Below, one piece after another: positions 7,350-14,845 of a DNA stretch of 14,845 nt. The stretch's first letter is position 1. Every line of letters begins with the position of its first letter. The DNA is from Gracilaria caudata. Its lineage: Eukaryota; Rhodophyta; Florideophyceae; Gracilariales; Gracilariaceae. A model generated the notes under the pieces. That model saw only the letters and a program-made list of their open reading frames with translations, was not told the DNA's origin and did not search any database. Location of the stretch: positions 1 through 14,845 of the forward strand of contig JASCIV010000662.1 of assembly GCA_030374735.1 (NCBI GenBank), written 5' to 3'. Both the position numbers and the translations under genes were made by a program.

Positions 7350-7859
7350 TTAACTGTTTGATGCAGCCATTGCATGAAAGACATTAAATGTTGATCCCGA
7401 CGACGCCCTGATTAAGTCGGCGAAATCCTCGTCGGTCGAGAAGTGATTCCTTTCGTCAGTGGCAAGCCTTTTCGTTTCAGTTCGTGAAAGAAAGTTGTAG
7501 CATCTCGAATTGGTATGATGCGAAGCTCACAGGGCGCATTTCGACGCCCCGACCTACGATTTATAGACACCACAGTAAAGTTTGTGTTTTCATTTCCGAA
7601 ATATCCCCTTCCCTTACTCGCGCAGCACGGAGCCCCCTCTACTGAAAGCCGCTATAGGGTCCGCATCGAGTCGATACCGCCATGCCGCAGAGGAGGTGCA
7701 TCTTCCAGAAGTGCAGACCGCAATTATATCACCATATCTGAGCATGCCCACAATCCTGGGCTTCTTGTCCACCTCGAATTTGAAGGCTGGAACTGACTGG
7801 TCGGTTGCGGCGTAGAGTCGTACTGCCTTCTTTATATGTACACGTCGTCGGCTGGGTGG
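7350..7859 (-). pseudogene. Possible gene remnant or unspliced exons, including an SH3-like fragment
   Basis: On the minus strand, an open frame (7859 to the TAA at 7614-7616) has no initiating ATG near its start. It nevertheless reads like real protein: VRLYAATDQSVPAFKFEVDK, then PRIVGMLRYGDIIAV. The 'prior-VGxLxYGDxI.V' pattern resembles SH3b-like modules. Codons in its first half are G/C-ending and coding-like. The same frame is open upstream beyond a single TGA (7860-7862) to 8072. A second protein-like piece ends at the TAA at 7350-7352 (contains LATDERNHFSTDEDFADLIR). Stops and frame changes between the pieces mean either a decayed gene or exons of a spliced one. The plus-strand frame at 7515-7796 is the exact antisense of the SH3-like piece. 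Confidence 0.3.
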
Positions 7860-7862
7860 TCA

Positions 7863-9172
7863 GGGGAGCCCGGAGCCCGCTGTTCTCGTGGTTCTTCCCC
7901 TCCCTTCTTCATGACCAGATATCCCTGACTCCGAGAAAAAGGGAGGCGCGTGGCCAGGGCAACCAGTTCCACTTGTAGCTATTAGAGTGTGCCGTTCGAA
8001 TTGAATAGATACCCCTCGGCCGCTGTTACAAAAGAAGGTGGAACTCTGGATGTACGGTGTAAATATTCGCACAATATCTTTATTTGTGCTGCTGATCTTC
8101 GACGTACGAAGTCTCTACATTTGCTAGGTATGATTTCGACCGTAAAGGAATTTGTGGATGGTATTAATGTACCCATGGAAGGATGAGTGGATGAAGGGCT
8201 CATAAGAAGGCTTTCTCGTTTGATCGTGCTTGACTTTTCCACAAAGCACGGTGTGCGCTTGGTGGTTTGCTACCCACTACACACGGTAAGGCATCGGGGA
8301 AAAGGAGTGGCTGTTAAAGTGAGGTAGTGTGCACATTGCAGTAAAGTTGAGCGACACGGCAATGAGGATGCGTGAGGAGGGGTAAGGTTCAGTGAGGCCG
8401 TGTCCGACGGCGTTGAATCTTTCTTTTCGCCCGCCACTCGTCATTGCAGAACAGGCAGTTTAGCATTCGAAACGTTTATTGCTGCCGAAAGCACTGCAGT
8501 GGAGATTCTAGACTTCAAGCTCATGGCGAACCTTCGCCCGAAGGGCAAAAGTGAACCAGTAGACAAGCGTTACTAGGGCCGGATCCAAATAGAATTGCTC
8601 CAATTCCAAGTTGGGCGAAGGATGTACGGTGGAAGGTGGCCGAATTGGCCCAACGGCTTTGGCCGTTGAAAATCGTGGCTGTCCACAGTCCACGCATCGG
8701 TGATAACCCATTCAAACATCTCAGCATCATTTTCAAATTTGAATGCCTCAATGGTTTGAACGGTGTAAGCATTCGACCATTAATTAAAATTTGTTTCAAA
8801 TGTACAGTAAGGCAGTTTTTGATTGCCATAATTAAAACTTTTTTTTTCAGCCACGACAGCCAAGTGGCGAATATCTATTCGAAAATGAGCACGGACGGCA
8901 ACAAGTTCTAACTGTTAGACGGCCATAAAACCCCAGCAATGACACAGCTGTCATTCAGTGTCAGCCAACGCGGTTCGGAGTTCAACACGAAATCAGCCAC
9001 GACACCGCCGCCTTCTTTGTTCGGGAGGCCATTGGAAGTCTAGTTGTCTCGACGAGACGGGTGCAAGTTGTCGGGCCAATGCCATTTTGGGTAGTTCCTT
9101 CTTATTAGGGAATGGCAGCCACGTACTTTGTCTCTTTAAGTGACATGATGGTTGAGAAGAACTTCAGTGCAG
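7863..9172. other. Long intergenic stretch without a supported gene
   Basis: Small frames occur on both strands (for example 7989-8186 plus, 7982-8242 minus, 8521-8829 minus), but none has a recognisable domain or convincing codon use. The plus frame at 7989 continues beyond one TGA to about 8325 and could be a relic. An exact 12-bp palindrome (TTCAAATTTGAA) lies near 8732. A hairpin AATGACA-CAGC-TGTCATT lies at 8938-8955. AT-rich runs at 8780-8850 look like ordinary intergenic DNA. Confidence 0.4.
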
Positions 9173-9178
9173 AATAAA
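9173..9178 (+). terminator. Possible plus-strand polyadenylation signal
   Basis: AATAAA in AGAATAAAAC. It would end a plus-strand transcript from the region before it, converging on the 9266-10132 gene. No gene is identified for it, so it may be chance. Confidence 0.25.
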
Positions 9179-9194
9179 ACAGAACAGCAGTGTC

Positions 9195-9200
9195 TTTATT
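9195..9200 (-). terminator. Polyadenylation signal of the Ser/Gln-rich protein gene
   Basis: AATAAA on the minus strand, about 66 bp beyond the stop codon at 9266. This is a suitable place for a 3' end signal. Confidence 0.5.
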
Positions 9201-9265
9201 AAGCTCAATCAACTACGAAGGTCTTTATACTCTCGTACAGCTCTGTTTGCCCGCAGAAGGCACGT

Positions 9266-10132
9266 TCAAATGTTAAATCCGCCGTAATGAGGTATGCCAT
9301 TCTCGTAATACAACGGAGTGGAGCCGGTCATTTGACCAATCTGCGTCATACGTTCTTCGTGCATCCTCATCATTGCATCGAGCTGCTGTTGTTCAGCTTG
9401 GAACTGCGATTGCATTTGTTTCCTTTGATTCATTTGCGCATGGTGTTTTGCCATGTTTTCCCGATACATCTTCAACATGACTTGATAGCTTGGATATATT
9501 TCTCTCATGCACACCAAATCGCCTCGAACTATCTCACACTGCACCTTCACACCATCACGAGATGATGTCTCGACACAATTCTGTTCCAGAAATCGCAGTT
9601 GCTCTTCTTCGCTTGATTGAATGGGGAAGCCGGGTACATTCCTACTGAGACTCAGCAAGTCCTCCAAACAGCCCCAGTATATCTCCACAACACCCGTGTC
9701 CTTCAAGTTGATGATCGGTATCTGAGATTGCGAAGATCCGAGAAGACCCATCCATAACTCTTTGTGCACGGAGATAATGAATGCCTTGGTTTCTTCATCC
9801 GCCTTGGTCGATGCCGGAGAAACACGACCCGAAATCGTTGTTCTGGCACTCTGTTCCGGTTGTCGCGCTGGTTGCGATAGTTGCGATGGTTGCGATGATT
9901 GCGATGGTTGTGATGGTTGTGATGGTTGTGATGGTTTTGATGGTTGAGCGATTCCCACATTCAACGCGCCCATCATCTGCTTCACTTGCGCCATTGCCTG
10001 CGAGCTACGAGTGGAGGGTTGAGCACTGCTGTTGACGCCATTGTTTTGGGACGTATCGATTTTGTCCACAACGGTTTGTAGCTGTTGAAGCGAATCTTTT
10101 AGAAAACTGCTCAATTGACCACGTCGACTCAT
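9266..10132 (-). CDS. Ser/Gln/Pro-rich protein with Met/Gln-rich helical C-terminus
   Basis: The product is 288 residues from the ATG at 10132 (MSRRGQLSSFLKDSLQQLQ). The frame stays open to an ATG at 10297, but those extra 55 residues have no distinctive character. The order is: a short helical N-terminus (about 1-25); a Ser/Asn/Gln-rich linker; an imperfect SQP tripeptide repeat (about 63-90); a more ordered central part with Trp, Ile and Leu (ELWMGLLGSSQSQIPIINL...VEIYWGCLEDLLSL); then a long helix rich in Met, Gln, His, Glu and Lys (MYRENMAKHHAQMNQRKQMQ and onward) likely to form a coiled coil. The protein ends YYENGIPHYGGFNI. There is no signal peptide or membrane segment. Such composition is common in nuclear transcription or RNA-binding scaffolds, but no family is recognised and no function is claimed. 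A 3' AATAAA signal follows. Confidence 0.7.
   Translation of the reverse strand: MSRRGQLSSFLKDSLQQLQTVVDKIDTSQNNGVNSSAQPSTRSSQAMAQVKQMMGALNVGIAQPSKPSQPSQPSQPSQSSQPSQLSQPARQPEQSARTTISGRVSPASTKADEETKAFIISVHKELWMGLLGSSQSQIPIINLKDTGVVEIYWGCLEDLLSLSRNVPGFPIQSSEEEQLRFLEQNCVETSSRDGVKVQCEIVRGDLVCMREIYPSYQVMLKMYRENMAKHHAQMNQRKQMQSQFQAEQQQLDAMMRMHEERMTQIGQMTGSTPLYYENGIPHYGGFNI
9870..9946. repeat. 9-bp coding minisatellite
   Basis: About eight copies of a unit close to GATGGTTGY on the plus strand. In the minus-strand gene it encodes the SQP/SQPSQ repeat. Copies near 9905-9930 are identical and those to the left are diverged, which suggests recent expansion at one end. The unit length is a multiple of three, so copy-number change keeps the frame. 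Confidence 0.8.
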
Positions 10133-10897
10133 CGTGCAGATCGGCAGATTGAATGACCGGCGGAGGAAGAATTGCGAGCAAACGAGTTGAGCTGGGGAGA
10201 CAGGCGACGATTGTCCGGCATGAACGAAGATTTGGCTGTTGGGGAGCTCCGCATCAGCACTGCTCGTCGATTGGCTGTCCGCGTTGGTCACCAGCAATGC
10301 TCAAAATTTCATACACGTTCTTTTGCAAGGAATCTTCAATGCCGTGCAGATGTAGAAGTAGATCGAAACGGATGCAGTTCCTTCATAAATCTGACCGTCT
10401 CCAAATCGGAGGGAGAGTTTGGCTGACACTCTATTCATATACATCTCTACCAGTAGGACTAAGCTAGCTACTATCTCCTAACATCCTGGGGTACAACTCG
10501 ATCAAGGTGCTCAAACTTGGCTCAGCACATAGTTTGTATCACTGGGACAAATGCAAGTGTCCACATCGTTGATAAATCATTTGCCTCATCACGTCTTCCA
10601 TTCAAAATGCCATGTATCTGCGTCGCATTCATCAAGCCCACAGCATGATGAGATACAAAAACTGCTTCGATACTTCCAAGTGCTGTTTTCACTGTCGTCG
10701 CAGTATCGGTGTTGAAAATGCTTCGTTTCAATCATTGTCACAGACGCCTTGTTGCCGTAAGGCACAATTGCCGCCTAATTGGTTAATCACACAATAAAAA
10801 AATATTTTTAAAAAAGTATGCCGTTTCCGAGATGTCATTCTGTCGGTCATAATGCCATATGTCATCTCGTTCGTTCCTTGAAGGGTGCCCTCTCCGT
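10133..10897. other. Intergenic region between the Ser/Gln-rich and DUF917 genes
   Basis: A minus-strand frame at 10522-10731 (69 codons, preceded directly by a stop and opening with TTG rather than ATG) contains a protein-like stretch (AVGLMNATQIHGILNGRRDE). It is too short to call. An AT-rich block with AATAAA and long A/T runs lies at 10775-10820. Homology with the other DUF917 copy stops within about 20 bp beyond the stop codon at 10898. Confidence 0.35.
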
Positions 10898-12025
10898 CTA
10901 CACGTTCAAGGTTGACTTGAATGGCGAACTTATCCCAACGTATGTTGGCCCAAACGTACTGAGACTGTCATTTGTCATCAGCGGTTCCGCCGCAGGAAGT
11001 GCCGCGACTGCCACGCCCATCCCAATCTCGTACGATGGATTTGTCACCACCTCACCTCCCTGCTCTTTGAACACACTGATAATATCTGGCACTGTCGCCT
11101 TGACCTCGCCGTCCACCCATAATCCCATGTTCTCATTCTTGGCTTCTATTTTGCATTTCTGACCGTCCCATTCATTCACACCATGCAGTTCTACGTGCCC
11201 CACGGTGAACCCTCCTTCTGTTTTAAACTTAAAATCTTCAACAATTCCACGAAATACCACTTTGCCACCATGCTTCTGTGCAACAACCTCTGCCACATCG
11301 GTCTCCTTCGTCACTGCGTTTCGAATATCTCGACCAATTTCCAGTGCCCTGGATATAGTATTAGGAATGAGATGAGCACGCAGCTTATGAACTGGAGACA
11401 CATGACCCGCCGCGCAAATTGTTCCGCCCCCCACCACACTGAGAGCTCTTAGATTGCTCTCCAATCTTGCTGAGCTCGCAAGAGCTTCGAGATAAAATCT
11501 CTCACCAAACCGGTTGATGGCCACCACCGGGGCGGAAGGCAGCCCTGCTCGATCCATCCGGCAAAAGACATGAGACATCTCCGGAACACTTCGACCAACC
11601 GGATCAGCGTCTAGCAAGAAAAGGTCATCCGTTTTGCAAGCAACGTAGAGGGTGGCGGCTACATTTATGGGGCCAATTTCTACTGGGAAGATTCCACTGA
11701 TTCTACCCACACTTTCTTCCACAAGACGGAATGCTTTCAGAACGGGCTGCTCCGAGGTATTCCCTGCGTCCGAATTGTGATCACTGGAGAGCGGATTATG
11801 GACCTTTGTAACTGGAGTCATGCCATAAGCTGTGCATATCAATGCGTTTGAAGGAACGTCATCAATGCTCACCAGACGAATTGATGCCTCCGATTCTATG
11901 ATTTCATCCACAATCGTTTTCAAAGCCGATAAATGTCCCCCTCCACCGCCCCCTAGCACAGAAGAACCAAGCAATAGATCATGAACGTCATGAGGAGAGA
12001 GCTGGCGAACCCGAGTACCCTCCAT
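10898..12025 (-). CDS. DUF917 / S-methyl-thiohydantoin desulfurase-like protein, copy A
   Basis: The product is 375 residues, the usual size of stand-alone bacterial DUF917 proteins (now named after S-methyl-thiohydantoin desulfurase). Family hallmarks, in order, are: the N-terminal glycine run VLGGGGGGHL (about 23-32); the central DADPVGRSVPEM (139-150); a VVGGGTICAAG segment; and the C-terminal TNDSLSTFGPTYVG, corresponding to the family's usual 'GL..FGP..FG' end. No signal peptide or membrane segment is seen, so it is probably cytosolic. In bacteria, relatives sit beside hydantoinase and oxoprolinase genes. The exact substrate here is unknown and no such gene is nearby. It is the inverted twin of 13009-14136. 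The two align without gaps and differ at about 66 of 375 residues (about 82% identity, counted by eye). The gene is intronless. Confidence 0.88.
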   Translation of the reverse strand: MEGTRVRQLSPHDVHDLLLGSSVLGGGGGGHLSALKTIVDEIIESEASIRLVSIDDVPSNALICTAYGMTPVTKVHNPLSSDHNSDAGNTSEQPVLKAFRLVEESVGRISGIFPVEIGPINVAATLYVACKTDDLFLLDADPVGRSVPEMSHVFCRMDRAGLPSAPVVAINRFGERFYLEALASSARLESNLRALSVVGGGTICAAGHVSPVHKLRAHLIPNTISRALEIGRDIRNAVTKETDVAEVVAQKHGGKVVFRGIVEDFKFKTEGGFTVGHVELHGVNEWDGQKCKIEAKNENMGLWVDGEVKATVPDIISVFKEQGGEVVTNPSYEIGMGVAVAALPAAEPLMTNDSLSTFGPTYVGISSPFKSTLNV

Positions 12026-12520
12026 GAGACACGGCGTGTATCTGTCACGAAGGTACTGGTTTGGTCTTCGAGACGGAGAGAGTTAGGCAAGTTGAGGAGA
12101 AATGACTTCAATTTTGAACGACAAGAGATCGACTCGATATCGCTCCGAGATTTGTGCGGCCGGCGCAGAGAGCGGAGCATGGGCTCATATGATTAATGGC
12201 GAATGTGGACGCATTGAGAACGCAACTCCGATACTGGGAAAAGTTTCTTTGGCGGAGGACAGATTAGCGCGAGAACTCGGGACTAATTGCCCCGCCTACA
12301 GGTTCCCGTTACTGCCTCAACAGTGTGCGTGCACGTGACGCCGACCACCCGCAAATCTCTGATCGCCGCTGGACGCAATCTAGTTGATATCCGCCGCCTC
12401 CTGTTGCCCTCCGTGGAAAACACGTACCGTCTTAACCACTGGTACAAGACGGTTTTGTAGTTAGCAAAGTGATTGTGCTCCGATGGCAAAGGGCGGGAGA
12501 TATGAGATACCGGGAAGAAT
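10898..12520. repeat. Left arm of the DUF917 inverted duplication
   Basis: The arm covers copy A and its upstream DNA and is homologous, in reverse orientation, to 12588-14136. Exact intergenic matches include CAGAGAGCGGAGCATG (12166-12181 against 12860-12875), CGCAACTCCGAT (12221-12232 against 12823-12834) and ACCGGGAAGAAT (12509-12520 against 12588-12599). The centre lies near 12554. Indels make this arm's intergenic part about 74 bp longer than the other. Homology fades just past the stop codons. Confidence 0.8.
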
Positions 12521-13008
12521 GATAATTGGATTATGTGTGGCTTTTCTTTTGTAGGTCGGAGGGAGTGGTGGGAGTAGTAGGTTTTTTATTCTTCCCGGTG
12601 TCTCATATTTCACGCCTTTTGTTTCCGGTCCCGCCTCGGCTGATTATGAGAACAACGGGCGGACAACATCGAATGCTTTGCATCCAGTGGCGATCATCGA
12701 TCTGCATTTGGTTGGCCGCACTTGGCCGTGCAGTGTTGGTAATGAGCGGTGAAAATGTACGCCGAGCTAATAGTCTCGAGTTCGCGAGGTGCACTGTTTC
12801 TTGCCAAGATTCTTTTTCCAGAATCGGAGTTGCGATTTCATATATGTTATTAGTGTGCACATGCTCCGCTCTCTGAGCCAGCTGAAAATCTCTAGGCAAT
12901 ATCGAGGCGAGGATCATTAATATAATTCTTGTTGAAGCCTGCAGTTGTTGCTCCGCATGGCCGAACCCCTCTCCCTCTCAAGGACCTTGCCAGCTCAGTT
13001 ACGATCTA
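12026..13008. promoter_or_regulatory. Shared divergent intergenic region of the DUF917 pair
   Basis: 983 bp between the two start codons, and it must hold both promoters. It is itself a diverged inverted repeat around a unique core of about 67 bp (12521-12587). A TATA-like TTAATATAATT lies at about 12915-12925, roughly 90 bp before copy B. The matching place before copy A does not keep it. A hairpin (ACCGTCTT 12426-12433 / AAGACGGT 12446-12453) lies in the left half. Small frames on both arms (12102-12338 plus, 12603-12917 minus) share an ATPIL peptide because they are mirrored copies. They are not convincing genes. Confidence 0.5.
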
Positions 13009-14136
13009 ATGGAAGGTATTCGGGTTCGCTACCTCTCTCCTCAAGACGTTCATGATCTTTTGCGCGGCTCTACCGTGCTAGGGAGCGGTGGAGGGGGGCG
13101 TTTATCGGCGTTTAAAACGATGGTGGACACCATCATAGAAGCGGAAAGATCAGTTCGTCTGGTGAGCATCGACGAAGCCCCTTCCGATGCAAGGATTTGC
13201 ACGGCATATGGGATGTCTCCGGTTACAACGGTGGATGATCCTCTCTCTATACGCCACAACTCGGATGAAGAGAATATCTCGGAACAGCCCGTCGTGAAAG
13301 CATTCCGTCTTGTGAAAGAAAGCGTGGGTAGAATCAGTGGAATCTTCCCCGCCGAAATTGGCGCGGCAAATGTAGTAGTTGCTCTCTATGTTGCTTGCAA
13401 AACGGATGACCTTTTCTTGCTGGACGCTGATCCGGTTGGTCGAAGTGTTCCGGAGATGTCTCACGCGTTTTGTCGTATGGATCGCGCTGGGTTGCCTTCT
13501 GCTCCAGTCGTGATCATCAACCGGTTTGGTGAGAGGTTCTTTCTGGAAAACGTTGCCAACTCGGCAAGATTGGAGAGCACTCTAAGAGCTCTCAGTGTGG
13601 TGGGTGGTGGAACAATTTGCGGGGCCGGTCATGTGTTTCCGGTTCATAAGCTGCGTGCTCATCTCATTCCTAATACTATGTCCAGGGCACTGGAAATTGG
13701 TCGAGATATTCGAAACGCAATGACGAAGAACATTGATGTGGCAGAGGTTGTTGCACAGAAGCATGGTGGCAAAGTGGTATTTCGTGGAATTGTTCACGAG
13801 TTCATCTTTAAAACCGAAGGAGGGTTCACCGTGGGGTACGTAGAAGTGCATGGTGTGAATGAATGGGACGGTCAGAAATGCAAAATAGAAGCCAAGAATG
13901 AGAATATGGGATTATGGGTGGACGGCGAGGTGAAAGCAACAGTGCCAGATATTATCAGTGTGTTCAATGAGCAGGGAGGTGAGGCGGTGATAAATCCGTC
14001 TTATAGGATTGGGATGGGTGTGGCAATCGCCGCACTTCCAGCCGCGGAACCCCTAATAACAAATGATAGCCTCAGTACGTTTGGGCCAGCACATGTGGGG
14101 GTAACTAGACCATTCAAATCAATTTTGCATAAATAG
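12588..14136. repeat. Right arm of the DUF917 inverted duplication
   Basis: Partner of 10898-12520. It begins with the reverse complement of the innermost shared block (12588-12599) and ends shortly after the stop of copy B, where the flanks of the two copies no longer match. Confidence 0.8.
13009..14136 (+). CDS. DUF917 / S-methyl-thiohydantoin desulfurase-like protein, copy B
   Basis: The product is 375 residues, gap-free against copy A. It keeps the glycine run (VLGSGGGGRL, closer to the usual family form than the all-Gly run of A), DADPVGRSVPEM (139-150), VVGGGTICGAG and the C-terminal TNDSLSTFGPAHVG. Differences from A are denser in the first 131 residues (34 changes) than in the last 244 (32 changes). 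Both copies keep full length and all family motifs, so both are probably functional. The start ATG at 13009 matches that of A (MEGxRVRxLSPxDVHDLL). A cytosolic enzyme of the hydantoin-type pathway is the family-based inference. The substrate is not known. Confidence 0.88.
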   Translation: MEGIRVRYLSPQDVHDLLRGSTVLGSGGGGRLSAFKTMVDTIIEAERSVRLVSIDEAPSDARICTAYGMSPVTTVDDPLSIRHNSDEENISEQPVVKAFRLVKESVGRISGIFPAEIGAANVVVALYVACKTDDLFLLDADPVGRSVPEMSHAFCRMDRAGLPSAPVVIINRFGERFFLENVANSARLESTLRALSVVGGGTICGAGHVFPVHKLRAHLIPNTMSRALEIGRDIRNAMTKNIDVAEVVAQKHGGKVVFRGIVHEFIFKTEGGFTVGYVEVHGVNEWDGQKCKIEAKNENMGLWVDGEVKATVPDIISVFNEQGGEAVINPSYRIGMGVAIAALPAAEPLITNDSLSTFGPAHVGVTRPFKSILHK

Positions 14137-14687
14137 ACAGTTTTAGACTTCGATAAAGTCCTTCCATGGCCTCGCTTTCGTCGGAGCAGTGGAGAGAAAG
14201 CATTCTGCAGCACGCAAGGAGAGCTTCGGCTTCGGTGGACATCCATTGCCGTCATGGAGCCACTCCACCGCACCTGTAATATTTCCGTGAGATGCCTTTG
14301 TGTCAATGAGACAGTTAGTAATTCATGATCTAATTCTAAAATCTTAGATGGTGTCCATCAAGATGACACTGCATATTGACAATCGCGTTCAAGATACGAG
14401 GTGTCTACCATTCGTGAGCTTTATATGTCAGCATACTCTCTCTAGGTAACTGTTTTATACGGAGCTGACCACAAATTTCGTTGTCGGCGTTCATCTGCAG
14501 TCTGGCCTCACATCTTTTTTGCCCATTTGGTCACTACTTTACTGCAACATATACAGGGGGGTATCTTTTCAAGCGAAGCAATCACTCTCATTTACTGAAT
14601 TAAATGCATTAGTTCACTATTTCACCAGTCGGCATCGATACTGCTGAGTTAAAATGATGTTGTTGGCCGACAAAGGCGGAACGACGC
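14137..14687. other. Intergenic stretch without a supported gene
   Basis: No open frame with recognisable content was found. The minus-strand frame at 14001-14306 is mostly antisense of copy B. A short imperfect hairpin lies around 14346-14366 (GTGTCCATC / GATGACAC). Nothing else is supported. Confidence 0.45.
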
Positions 14688-14845
14688 TTAGGCTTTGGAG
14701 CAGCGGCCTCGCCTCACGTGCTTGCGGAAGGCCACTTTTCCCTTATATCGTTTGAAACAACCTCGGAACGCCCAGTTGATGTAGCCGCCATCACCAGTGT
14801 TCTCAAACGTACCACTGCGGAATATCCAAACACCATAGATGACAT
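14688..14845 (-). CDS. C-terminal end of an unrecognised protein, partial at the right edge
   Basis: The minus strand is open from the edge (codons from 14843) to a TAA at 14688-14690, giving 51 residues. The peptide includes VWIFRSGTFENTGDGGYINW and then AFRGCFKR, and ends in a basic tail (KHVRRGRCSKA). The Trp/Gly/Asn-rich, turn-rich pattern reads clearly as protein and looks like the conserved end of a small secreted beta-rich domain, but the family cannot be named. The frame is short because the gene continues outside the window, not because it is broken. Confidence 0.6.
   Translation of the reverse strand, partial: VIYGVWIFRSGTFENTGDGGYINWAFRGCFKRYKGKVAFRKHVRRGRCSKA

Noticed and set aside
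9870..9946. CRISPR-like array
   Set aside because: The repeats are 9 bp, contiguous, without spacers, and lie in a coding frame.
9762..10035. Plus-strand frames with a CDG or MVVMVV repeat
   Set aside because: They are readings of the 9-bp minisatellite in the wrong frame or strand. The minus-strand frame is longer and has ordered sequence on both sides.
13582..13851. Minus-strand frame similar to a plus-strand frame at 11183-11452
   Set aside because: The similarity comes only from both being antisense to the same part of the two DUF917 copies.
1..14845. tRNA or rRNA genes
   Set aside because: No convincing B-box/acceptor-stem combination or conserved rRNA stretch was seen by eye. The GTTCGA-like strings found (for example near 6636 and 7993) lack the rest of a tRNA.

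Overview
The window looks like nuclear DNA of an intron-poor eukaryote. All the well-supported genes are single open frames of 0.9-1.4 kb. They are separated by AT-richer intergenic DNA with TATA-like and AATAAA-like signals, and there are no Shine-Dalgarno/operon layouts. Secreted and membrane proteins carry N-glycosylation sequons, and solo LTRs are present. A compact algal genome, for example a red alga, would fit, but nothing in the sequence fixes the taxon.

Layout. Positions 1-177: a GC-rich stretch, probably coding on the minus strand and running off the window. Positions 178-2535: no confident gene. This stretch holds a 269-bp solo LTR (996-1264, TGTG...CACA, 5-bp target duplication CTTGT) that landed inside one arm of an older 68-bp palindrome. 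It also holds a degenerate inverted repeat (1479-1755 / 1900-2150). Positions 2536-3813 (+): a secreted protein with a von Willebrand A / integrin beta-I-like domain and a complete MIDAS. Positions 3963-5336 and 5839-7104 (both -): two tandem paralogues of an unrecognised three-pass membrane protein with a large glycosylated ectodomain and a conserved GYNG tail motif. A second, almost identical solo LTR (5492-5760, target duplication GTATT) lies between them, just upstream of the promoter of the first. Positions 7105-9265: intergenic, with protein-like minus-strand fragments, one of them SH3-like. Positions 9266-10132 (-): a Ser/Gln/Pro-rich and Met/Gln-rich protein with a 9-bp coding minisatellite. 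Positions 10898-12025 (-) and 13009-14136 (+): two head-to-head DUF917 (S-methyl-thiohydantoin desulfurase-like) genes forming the two arms of a ~3.2-kb inverted duplication that includes the shared intergenic region. Positions 14688-14845 (-): the C-terminal end of a further protein entering from the right.

There is no operon-like pathway here. The DUF917 pair is probably a bacterial-type enzyme acquired and then duplicated. The VWA protein and the three-pass proteins are plausible cell-surface neighbours, but no functional link is shown. The strongest structural theme is inverted DNA at three scales (68 bp, ~0.7 kb, ~3.2 kb) plus recent LTR insertions. The best candidates for something undescribed are the three-pass GYNG membrane family, the integrin-beta-I-like secreted protein and the LTR-interrupted palindrome.
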